64,000 nucleotides of DNA from JAOSJT01 sp035362335 (GTDB lineage Bacteria > Bacteroidota > Ignavibacteria > SZUA-365): positions 1 through 64,000 of the forward strand of contig DAOSDL010000015.1 in the NCBI GenBank assembly GCA_035362335.1, read 5' to 3'. The notes beneath the pieces were generated by a model, which saw nothing but the letters and a program-made list of their open reading frames with translations, had not been told where the DNA came from and ran no database searches. Each line of letters opens with the position of its first letter. The first letter of the stretch is position 1. Shown here piece after piece: positions 27,750 to 39,700 of the stretch. A program made the translations under genes and the position numbers.

Positions 27750-30700
27750 TCACTGATTGTTGGATAATGCGAGTCGTGCTTTTTCCGTCATGCCGCGCAG
27801 GTACTCGTCCACGGTCTCCCAATCCTTGGGGTCGCGTGATTCGATAGCGCGTTTCCGCGCCTGCTTGGCCTGTTCGTACCATCTCTCCACGCTGTCCTCG
27901 TCGGTCTGGAACGCGCGGTAGTAATCATAGTATTTCACCGCTTCGTCGAATTGCTCCCGCTGCCGCTCGGTGAGTTCGTTCGGATTGCTGTACATCCAAT
28001 CCGCCGCGTCCGAGAGTCGCATGTTGTCGGGCATACCGAAGTGCTTCTTGAGCGAGGACACTACCGAGCGGAATTTCTCCGCCTTTTCGGCGAGTTGCTG
28101 CACGCTGCGGCTGTTGTATCCCATTGGTTCGTGCTGCATGCGTGTGGAGATGCCGGGAATCTGATCCACCTTCCGCAGCGGTTCGCCGCCGAATATCATG
28201 CTGTAAAGCCGGAAAGTTTCGTCGATCTGCGGGGAAACGCCGCTGCGAATGGCGTGCTCGATTTTCAGTGGCGAAATGCCGAGGTATTCACCCATGCGCA
28301 CGTACATCTCATTCGTGGTGGTGTAATACTGCTCTTCCGCAGGCAGCGCGAGCATGAACTGCGGTACGATCTGCTTGTCCCAATAGAACTTGTAATTCGC
28401 CATCAGCTCCACCCACGTCACGATTTGCGGGGAGAGGAATTCCGTTGGCGTATACGGCAGGGAATTCATCTTCTTCAGCGTCTGCGTTGCGAGCTTTCGC
28501 GCCTCAACCGGGTCGCCGCCAGCCATGTGGTCCATCATGTTCCACACGAACATTTGCGTCGCGCCGAGCGGCCCATTGTCGAACGGCACCTTGAAAAGCC
28601 CGCCGACAGGCATGAAGTGGAAGCGCTCCTCGTCCGGGCGTTCCTTGAGTTTTTCGTACTCGTCATCGCCCATGAGCAGTATGTTCACGGCCCAACCCAG
28701 CGCCGTCAGAGCGCCGATATACCCGATCTTGAGGTAATGGAAATTGCGCACACCAGGGTCGGGATCGGTCAGCCGCGACAGCCAGCCGTACATGATCTGC
28801 ATCGTCGGGTTGAGGAAGCCGGGAGCGCGCACGAATGTGGCGATGTCGTTGTCGCCCGGACGATCCGCGAACAGTCCGGTGATGATGTCGTAGCGCATCT
28901 GCGCTTCCTCGTCGCTGTATCCCTCGTTTTTCGCCTGCCGATACGCACCGAGTCGGGCGCTTTCCTCGGAGAGTTCGGCGAGTGCACGCTGTCCCGTTGC
29001 CCACAGGATCAGCTCCGTCGGCTTCATGAACAGCGTTGCGAGTTTACCCGGAGCGTCCTTGATAATCGCCATAATGCGCTCGCCGCGCGTCATCACGCCC
29101 CAACCCGGCACCATCAACCCTTCCATCAGGGTCTGCTTGAATTTGTTCATGCGCACGAGCTGTGCGGGATCGAACGCTGTTTCAAACGACCGCGCCAGGA
29201 GTTGCCCGGTTGTGGCCGTGTCCGGCACCTTGCCCGAGAGCTTGTATATCAGTCCGGTAAGGTGATAGTACGCGGGGATCAAGCTTTTCATGCCTTCCCC
29301 GGTGAACATGGCCGTGACTGTATCGCGCGGGATGTTGCCCAGGACGAATCGCAGCGTCTGAGTAATCTGGCGCTTCCACGGCGCGACCACGGGCAGCACC
29401 CACCGTTGAATGCCGCGCGCCACCTTCCCCACCGGCTTTGTGCTGCGCGCGAAGAAATCATAGAGAATGGGATCCTCGATCTGATAGAACGCGCGCTCTC
29501 CGTCGACCATGGGCGCGATCACGTGCACCGCGCGCGGATCGGTGGTGCGGAAAATGCTCATGCCGGACCAATGCACCACGACATCGCTGGCCGTGACCTT
29601 GATCTCCTCGGGAATGTCCGCGTCCTCGCCTTCGCGCGCGCGGATTTCGGCATGCAGTTGCTGTGTGAGATATTCGGCGATCACCTTCCGCGCTTCCTCT
29701 TCGCCAAGGGTCGCCATTTTCTTCGTATCGAGCCGCAAACGCACCGCCATGCGCTCAACGAGCTTGCGGACATCGTACGGCACGGTGTTGTCGTTCGAAG
29801 TCATCTCCGCGAGCCGCACGGGGGCGAGAGCCATACGATTGTGATAGTACGCGCTCAGCACTTGCCGGGTGCGAATCTCGATGGAATTCAGAAGCGGGAT
29901 TTTCGGAAGTTCGGACCCGTGCGCCCGCCTGTACTTTGCGCTGATCTGCACGCCGGTGGATGAACCGAAGCCGTTTTCCTCACGCTCGCGCTCCTTGAGA
30001 AGAGGGACGTACTGCTCGTGCTTCTTTTTCATCGCCGCTGCCTGGTCGGCGGTAATCAGCCCGCCCGCCACCGCGATCACGGCAAGGTTGTCCATGTAGT
30101 CGTTGAGTTCCTTGTACCGATCCTTCCACTCGGGATGCGCCTTTTCGGCGTCCGCCACCTGCCTGCGCAAGTCCTCGGGGCTGATGCCGTCGCTGTATCC
30201 GGCGTAGTCCATTCCCAATTTCTCATGCCGGTACAAATCGGTCTTGTCCCACACGTACTGCTCGAATGCCTCCCAATTGTCGGGACCGACATCCGTCACC
30301 ACATCGGCGATGAGACGATTGTGGAAGAAGATGTAATCGCCGTGCCGCGCGCGCCAGCTCTTGCCCATGCTCGATGTGTCGCGCATCTCCACGGGGATGG
30401 TGTAGCCGGCTTTCTCCAGAGTATCAATGGCTTCATCGGTGAGGATGCGTTTGTCGCCCGTGGCGATTACACGCTGTCCGCTGTGTTCCTTGCGTCCGGT
30501 ACCGCGAATGAAGTAATCCACTTCCTGCGGGATGCGAAGCACGGTCACGTAGGCGCTCATCATGTTGCCCGGCGAGTTCGCGATACGCTTCTCCCACTCC
30601 CGCGCCTGCTTCACCGCGCTTTTTCGCCCGGCGAGATATTCGCGGATCATGCGGCCGTACTCCGCCCAGGTCTTTCCCGTCATTCGCGGAATACCCGCGC

Positions 30701-33700
30701 CGTGCTTCCACTGCCGCCATACCATGCGCCGAATATGTTCAATGGCGTGGCGGGAGGATACACCCTCGAAGAGAATCTTGTCGATGCTGTCGAGCGCGCG
30801 CGACCAGAACGGAGGCGGCAGACCTTTGTCGTTGTTGATTGAGTTGCGTATGGCGACGGCGCCGCGTTGCGCATGCAGGAAGTGCAATCGGTTCGCATCG
30901 CGCAGCGCTGCCATGAGTTCGGGCGAATCCTTCTCGAGTACGGTTTCGATCTTCTGTGTCACGGGAAGACCGTCGATGGCGCCGTAATTGGTCACGAACA
31001 ACCGCAGCCATTCCGCGAAGCCCTCTTCGGCCGAGTTTGCCGAGGCCAGACTTCCCGGAGCCGTGGCGAGCGCCTTCAAATCATCGACCATGCCGCGGAA
31101 CAGGTTCGGGTGCCGATCGCGCAGGTAGCCGCTGATCGCGTGTCCCATCTCGTGCATGTTGTACGCCGCGCTTGACGGATACCGGGACCGCATGATCGCG
31201 CTGTCGCTCTCGAAATGCGCGGGATTGCGCCGCGTGGTTTGCTCCTTGCCGACGCGCAGTTCCGCGTGCACCTGGCGCCCGAGCCAATCCACGATTGACC
31301 GCATACCGATGCGCTCGCCTTTGCTGTCGCCGCGCATGCGCTTTTCCAGGCGCTGCGCTTCGCGCGTGGTCGTCGGCGTTTGCGTCCATGCCGCCGGCTG
31401 CGGAACGGAGTAGCGCCGTGTCGGGATTGCCGTTGGCGGAGGGGTGGGCGAGGTTCCGGTGCTTTGGCGTTGCGCGCGGTGGATAACGGCGCTTTTCGCA
31501 TCCACTTCGCCTTCACCTGTTTCCGGCGGATACATGGCAATGATCTTCTTGTTGAGACCCGCCAATTTTTTGAGCACTTCCTCGCCGCGCCGTCCCGTGG
31601 GAAGGTAGTGTCGCGACTCGTAGCTCTGCCGCTCGAACACCACTCCCGCGTTCTGCAGAAGTTGCGAATCACCCGATTTCAAGGACGTATTGATGAACTC
31701 GATACGATCCTGACCGTTCACCGTGCGCCGGCGCATGCGCCAGCCGTTGGCGAACTCCGCCTCGTAGTTGTCATTGACGATCCGTGCAACCACTTCCTCG
31801 GGCGCGTACTCGATTTGCTCTCCTTCCGCGCCGAGGCGCCGGAGCATATCGTTCACGTCCTTTTCCAGGATCACGCGGCCGAGAATGCTGGTCCCGTCAT
31901 CGAGCTTTACGCGCTGCACCTTGATACTGCCGCCACTCGGAAGGCGGGAGAACACCGGCAGCAACGCGCCGGTAATCATGTGGAGTTCCGATTCCTTGAG
32001 TTCGGGAGCGGCTTCATAGTCCTTTTTCCATGCCGCCTTCGCCTCGTTCTTCGACAGAATCTCGTACTTGGTCGCATCGTCAACGTCGGTTGTCGGCAGA
32101 TACTGCGTGCCGGTCACGCTTGCGAGCACGTTGCGTTTCAGCACCTTGCCCGTCTTCGCATCAGTATAATTCGTGCTCGGGAACACCGCGTACACACGAC
32201 CACTGCGGATGTTGCGCACCCACTTCTCCGCCTTTTCCGCGCCGCTCGTTTCCCATTCGCGCCGTACCGCCTTCGTGAACAGACGAATGCGCAGGTACCG
32301 CGTTTTCGCGCCGGTGCGCTCATCGGTGTGCACAATGCGCGAGGTTGCCACTTCCGCGCGTTCCGCCTTTACCGATTCCATGCCAAGGTCCAAGGTACCG
32401 TTCAGCGTGGCTTCGTGAATCTTCGCATCGATGCGGGAGGACAGCGCCTGGAATATCAGGTTCTGCGTGTCGACACCGAGATTGAGCAGGCGATTCAGGA
32501 ATTGCGACATCGGCGGCAGCGTTTCAAGGAGCGCTCCGTCCTTGTCGGTGAGTTTCAGCGAGGTTTTGTTCTCGAACTCCGCGAGCGTGAGATTCGGGAC
32601 TACGCCGCGCCACACGTCGACGTAAAGTTGGCGCAACGCTTCGCGCGATTCCACGCTTTCGAGATTGTCACGCTCGCTGAACAGGGAGCCGCCCGCGGCA
32701 TCGCGCTGCCCGCGCGTGAGTGCGCCGAGTTGCGAAAGCCGCCGCGCGATGGTGGAAATGAATCGTTTCTGACCTTCGAGGTCGGTGGTAACGAGCACGT
32801 AATGCGGTGCCGCCGCCTGGTTGGTGCGGTGGCTGCGTCCCATGCCCTGAATGGCCATGTTCGCCACCCAGCCAGGCTGAAACACGTAATGAATGCGCTT
32901 GCGCTGGTTCTTCGCCGCGCGATCCGCGTGATAAGACCGTCCGGTGCCGCCGGCATCGGAGAAAATGAGAATCTTCCGACGGTCGTTCATGAAATCGTCG
33001 GCCTCCACGTCCGCCTTCGCGCTGCTCCGTTTCTCGATGATGGTTTTCTGCCGCCCGGATTTAGTATCGTATGTACGAACCACGCGACGGCTGCGCCCGG
33101 TCACTTCCGCAACCATGTCCGCGCCAAACTCGGTGATAATGGCATCGAGCGGCGCGTCCGGTATCACGATTTGCGAGAGACGATCCAGAAGCCGTTCGCG
33201 CATGCGCAGGGCTTCGCGGTTCTGCACGGGGTTGCCCTTGCTGTCGAGCACGAGCTCCATGCGCTTGTTGCCGTTCTCGTCCTCAATCTCCCGGTACTCG
33301 TTTACGGGGAAGGTGCGCTCCACCATCGCCATCAACGATTCGCGCGGTGTCATGTCAAGCGCTTCCAGGTCCTCCTTGTCGGCCGTGGACAACTTCGATT
33401 CCTGCGCCGCCTCGTAGGTGTTCACGAGCTGAATGAGGACGCTGTTACCCGCGTCTATCTGCTTGTGAATGTCGGCGATCATGGACGGGAGCTGCATCGA
33501 CAACAGTATCTGATTCCAGAACCGCAGATTCGCGCCCCAAAACTGACTCATCAATCGCGCCTTCACACGACCATCCACCTTACCATCGGAATTGCTGGCC
33601 GTGAGTTCGAGCGCATCGTTGATATTGTCGAGGACCACCGCCCAGGAATCGCTCAGCGTGTTCCAGATTTCCCGCTGCTCGGGACTGAGTGCGTGCGTGA

Positions 33701-36700
33701 GAGTTTCAAAGGTTACATCCTCGTAGGACAGGGACCGCGCGAGATACAGGCCCATCGCCTTCATATCGCGGGCAACGTACTCCATCATCGCCACGCCCGC
33801 GCCCGTCACATCCTCCACGAACTTGAGCTTCGTCGGGAATTCGGTGCTTGCTCCCCACAACCCAATGCGGTCGAGATAGCCAAGGTTTGTCGGATCGGTG
33901 GCGCCGGTGGCGGAGGCGTACACCACGCGCGCCTCCGGGAATGCCGCCACCATGTCCATTGCCTTGATGGCCGTCTGCGATGCCTTCTTCACTCCGCGCT
34001 TGCCCTTCATGTCGAGCGCGGTACCCATCTTGTGGGCTTCATCGAAGGCGATAACACCTTCAAAGTCCTTGCCCAGCCAATCAACGATCTGTTTCAGGCG
34101 CGTGCGCCCGGCGGAGGTCCGGCTTTCCTGAATGAGGGTGTTGTACGTGATGAAGAGAATCCCTTCATCGATGGCGATGTTCTGATCCAGCTTCGTATCG
34201 CTGAGGTTGTGCAGCAATCCACCCGCCTTTTCGCCGAACACCGCAAGGATGTCGCGCTCCGCGTCCGCCTGCAATTTCTGGTTCTTGGTAATCCAGAGGT
34301 GGCGCCGGCGTCCCTGATTCCAGTTGTCGAGCAGGATCCCCGCGATTTCGCGGCCCTTGCCCACACCCGTACCGTCGCCGATGAAGAACCCACGCCGCAA
34401 CCCATCGTCGATGTGTTGCTCGTGCGCCTGTCCCGCGTAAATCACCGCTTCGAGCTGCACTTCGGAGAGAATGCCCGATTCAACAAACTCCTTGCTGAAC
34501 ATCGGCACGTATGTCGGCCGTACCGCTTTCACGCTCGCCATGGCGGCGCTTTCCACGATATTGCCCGGATGCGGCTTCGCACCGGCAATGCTCATGCGCG
34601 ACGGCACGTAGCGGTCGAATCGGCTGTCGAGGTTGTCAGATTGCTGCGCATCGGCGGACCTGTCCGGGTCCACCGTGTATTCCATCAGATTTCCGGTATC
34701 GACTCGGAATCGGGGGTCGTTGCCATCCAGAGCAGGTCCAGCGCTTCCCTTGCGCGTTCCTTTGGATCCTTGCTGCTGAAGTTCGCGTTCTCGGGCTGCC
34801 CGTCCGTCAGGAACTGCATTACGTTTTCCGGGCGATCCATCATCTTCACCAAGAACATCTTGAAGTCCTCCCGCATCTCCTCGTCCTGGAGCGGGACGTT
34901 GTTCTCCAGTCCCCACCACATCAGGTCGAGTATCGGTGGGTAGTTTCTGTCCGCCGGTTCCCTGAGTTCCCGCAGCGCTTCCAGCGCCTGCTGGTTGATC
35001 GGGTAGTTCAGTTGCTGGCCTTTCATCACGTATCCTCCGGAGTTCGCTATCAGCAAGTGCCTCTTCGATGGTGTTGTAGAATTTCTGATACACACCACCG
35101 CCCGGCGTCGGACCGTCCTTGTCGATCACGACGATGCGCACCGGCCATCCGGTGCCGTACTTCGCGTATTCCTTGCCCGCAATGCCCACATTCGCGCGGA
35201 CATTGTACTTTTTCATCGTCTCGCGCCACCACGGTGCGAGCTTCGCGCCGGTCGGCTGCCGTCCGGCCGGGTCCGTGGTCTCCGCGCTCATCGTCGCTCC
35301 CTCGCCAAGCACCGCCACCAACCTACCACCTTCCGGCAAGCGCCGCAACATCTGATCGAGATGGAGCGTCGAATTCATCGTGTCGCGCTCGCCCTGCACG
35401 GCGCCCGCGGTGGACGAGAATGGCGGATTCATCACCACCACCGTCGGCACAACGCTGTCATCGAGGATGTTGTCGAGCTGTTCAGCATTCTCGCGGAAGA
35501 ACTGCATCTTCGGGCCGTTCTCCACTTCGCCGAGCGTTTGCTCGAGAATATCCGCCCTGCGGTCGCTGAGCTCGTTGAGGATGATTTCCGCAACGTCGCC
35601 AACCGCGAATGATGCCAGTCCACCCACACCCGCGCTGGGTTCGAGGTAGACATCATCCCTGCGCAGATTCGCCAGCCAGTTCGCAAGAAGTGCGATGTGA
35701 GGAACGGTGGAGAATTGCTGGAATTCGTCGCTTTCGGCCGTTCTCACGTTCTGCGTCGGAATGAGCGGCAGCACTTGGCGAATACGTTCGAGCACCGCGC
35801 GCGTCTCCGCGATGTTGCGTCCGGGGAAGAGTTCCTTCTCGATGATGTAGGTGTTCACCGCCGCTTCCAGTGCGTCGTATGCGTCCTTCACATCGTAGCC
35901 GTCCTCCGCGCGAGAAGCACCAAAGGCCCTGTCCGCCATCTGCCAGAACATCGTATTGTTGAGGGACAGGCCCATCGACAATCGCTCATACACCGCATCG
36001 CGCAGTGATTCGATTGCTTCCATGCGTTCCACCGGCTCTGTGCGCGGCGCCGTGGCGAAGGTGGGAATGGGCCGCTCCTCCGGCGGCATGACCGGGGTAT
36101 CCTTGGGCGTCTGCTCGTTCTGCCGAATCCGGTTCTCTCTGCGCCACTCCTCTATTTTTGCGTCGAATTCGCTCTGCGCGACTTCTCCTTTCGCAACCAG
36201 ATACACCCAGCGTCCGGCTTCCTCGTGCTCCTGCATTCGCAAACCTGGAACGGCCTTGCTTCCCAGCTCCGCAAAGATGTTGCTTCGCGCGGATTCGGTG
36301 GTCGCCGATTCCACGCGCTTCACTATCGAGCGATTGGTGTCCACCGCTGGCGTCGCCTGCGGTGTCGGTTCTGCCGGGGTTGCCGGGCGCGCCGTCATCG
36401 CGGTAGGGTCCAGGCGCTTCGCCAAATCGATCGATGGGTCGGCCGCGTAGAACGACCACACTTTTTTCGGACCGTACCAGCGACCACGCAGCGCTTTCAT
36501 GTGGTCGAGATGCGTTTTCGTGTTGCCACTCACTTCCCACACCGGCTTGCCGTTGTTCGTCGTGGTGGCGGTCACCTTCAATCCGGCTGCGGCCAGCACG
36601 CGCCGCGCCGCTTCCATCTGATCTGCTGCGGGCGGCTCTGCCCCTGCGGGTTTGGCGGATGGTGCGGCTGCCGGCGTTGATTCACCAAGTAAATCACCCA

Positions 36701-39700
36701 ATCCATGCTTACGCAGGGTTGCGTCCTCGCCGATGTCACGCAGCTCCTTGGGGTGCTCTGTGCCCCACTTCCGCAGTGCTTCGATCAAATCGTCCCGCTT
36801 CTCTCCGTGCCATCGCGCATCAACCTCATATCGTCGTATGATCTCTTGCTTACGCGCGCGGGATGCCGCCGATTTCAAGTTGTCGATGGTGTTTTGATGA
36901 CGGCGTATCTGCCTGACCACATCCGCAGGCGCCATGTATTGCGGTTCGATCTCGCCTTTACTGACCTTCACATCCGGCACCACTTCCGGTGCGGCGCCCT
37001 CTTCCAATCCCAAATCGTCGGCGTTGGAGATGGCGAGCAACCCGCCATCGGTTTTCACTTCGTAGCGCACCGAGCGCATCCTCTCGCTCGTACCGGCTCC
37101 AAACATTGGGACCATCGAAAAGGTCTCGATTGACACGTCGACGATAACACCGTGGCGCCCACGGTACACATCGAAAGCGTTGGAGTTGAACACCACGCGA
37201 TCTCCTTCCCTGAACTGCGTCGGGGCGTCCGGGTCCTTGTCGTTCGCACCCTCGCGGGATTCGGGGGCCGCCTGCGTCGCTGCCGGCTGCTTTTCGGGGG
37301 TTTTCGCGGGCTCTTTCGGCTCTGACGGGCTCTCGCTTTCCGTATCGGATGTATTTGCCGTTGCGCTTCTGATCTGTTCGTTGCTGAAAACGGCGTAGTT
37401 TTCAACACCGTCGATTGTGCCGATGATGCCATCGTGCCCCATGGCTTTCACTATGTCAGCAAGATTCTCTTCCGCCCATATCGAAGCATCCAAGCCCTGC
37501 TCCGCTTTGCCTTCGAGCCACGGGAGTACGCTGGCGGGAATATCAATCCCTTGCTTCCTTGCTTCGGCCAGTGCCGCGCGTCGCGCTTCCGGCCGGTCGA
37601 TATAGAACGGATTCTCAATACGAACCCACAGCGGCATGATGCTGGGTGATCCTCCGCGCACGTCCACGGCTCCCGCCGCCCAATCCTCTGCATCCGTGGG
37701 GTCCGCCGTCAAGTAGAACGCGGTTCCCCATACTCCACCATTCGCCAGACCGTCATTGCTGAACACATCAATATCGTCGGCTGTACCATGGTAGACGACA
37801 TTTCTGACCGCGCTGTTTCTCAGCCAATTATTCGGGCGTTTCAAACTGGCAGATTCAACCACCGGCTTCTTCGCGGGTGCTTCCGGCTTGGGCGGGGTCT
37901 GCTGCTCGGCCGACGACAACAGCGCATCGAGGTTCGCATCGTCCACCGCGTCCTCGGTGTCCATCTGCTTCCGCGCTTCGCGGTCGAGATGCTGCTTCGC
38001 GGCCATGTACGCGCCTTTCAGGTACGGCGTGATGGCGTCGCCTACCAGCTCGTATGCCGCCTTTGCGAAATCGGCGAATTTGTACACACCGAGTTCGGTG
38101 TATTTCAGCGCGATCTGCACGGCTGTCGCCATGGCGGCCGGATCAATACCGGCGGTGAGGGTGTTCCCCGTCTGCTGGAGGAATTTCTTCTTGAGTTCTT
38201 CGAGTTCCTGCTTCGCCTTCTCCTGGGGCGTGAGTTCGGCGGCAGGGGTGGGGAGCGCCTGCTCCTCACGCTTTATCTCACGGATGTTTCGTGCATCGAC
38301 CAAGCGTATGCCACCATCCGGCGCCACCAATCGAACGACATGCCTCTCCTTTTGAGTAAGCCCACTTTGATCTTCCGCCACCGTATATTCACCGGGCCGT
38401 TGGCTCCCGAGAACATTCAATACGACCTTTTCCCCGCGACGTTTCCGCCAGTCTCGTGCAAGCAATTCAGGAGATAGTGTTTCTGTCACAGGAAGAACCA
38501 TCGGATCATTTGCGGGATGCGGTTTCTTCGTCTCCCCGCTACGCAGCCAGTCCTTCATGTCGGCGACGTTGGTTTCCACGGCATCGAGCTTCCCGCCCTG
38601 CTTTTTCAGCCAGTTCGGCGCGTAGTTTGCCAGATAACCCTCTTCCGCCTCTTCGCGCGAACCGAAGCCGAGCATGATCTTGTGCTCGTCGAATTTCCCG
38701 TCCTCGTTCTTCTGGTTCACCACGAGAACGAAATCGCTGTCGGGGTTCGGACCGATAAACACGTCGATGTGGTCCTTGTCCTTCCCCTCCGTGCCACGGA
38801 TGTAACCGTAGTCGCTCTTCATCTCGGTTTCCCAGCGCTTGCCATCGCGGTCGACACCGCTGCGCGTGGTTCCCTTCGGGTTCTCGATGCTGATGTCGAG
38901 ACCCTGCACACGTACATGCGCCTTCTTGTAGTTGCCCGCTTCCTTCTGTCCCTCGCTCGGATCGGCCGCCACCGTCTGTCCCGCCGCCGGTCCTTCCTCC
39001 ACCGCGAACATATCCGGCGCGTTCTGCTTCTCGATCTCTTCAACGATCGGCGCGTCGCCGATCACCTTCTGCAGCGCACGCATTTTCGCCAGGGTCTGGC
39101 GGATAGCATCCTGCACTTTCGGCTTCTGCTCAGGTCGCGCCAGCGGCAATTCGCGGCGATGGAGGGCCAATTCCTCCTTGAGCTTCGCCATGCGTGCACG
39201 CGCGTCCGCTACGGCTTTGCGCCGCTCCTCCTGCCGGGCGTTGCGGGCCCCCTGTGCCGCCTGTCCCGGATTCTTCGTTGCGAATTCCTGCTCGGGCGTG
39301 AGCTTTCGCGAACCTTGGGGAATGTCGCCAAAGAGCGAGCCCTCATTGGAAATGGGCGCCGCAGCCGTGTCTTCCGCCGCGCGCACCGTGTCGGGAGCTT
39401 GGGACGCGGCCGCGGTGCCTTTTTCCACATCCTGCACAGGCAGTTTCACGTCGGCTGAGAATACTCTGTCGAAGGACAGCGTTGTGCCATCCTCGAGAAT
39501 GAGTTCGCCTTCGGGTCCGCCCTCCTGCTTCACGTCGTACCACTCACCATTGACGTTCACGCGCTTGAGTTGCGCGATCTCGTCAACGGTCATGTCCTGG
39601 TAGTCATCGCCGAGGTACTGTTTCTTCTGTTCGTCGCCCACGCTCTGCCACACACGCACAAATTCGTCGGGCTTCAACGAATCGAGGTAGGTGGTCACGT

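Noticed and set aside
27951..29963. Plus-strand open frame of 670 codons
   Set aside because: Same antisense pattern against the C-terminal region of the giant gene; no recognisable protein features.
31380..34943. Very long plus-strand open frame (1187 codons) opposite the giant gene
   Set aside because: Arg/His/Val-rich antisense composition, no ribosome-binding site and no domain. It is open only because the GC-rich giant gene leaves few stops on the other strand.
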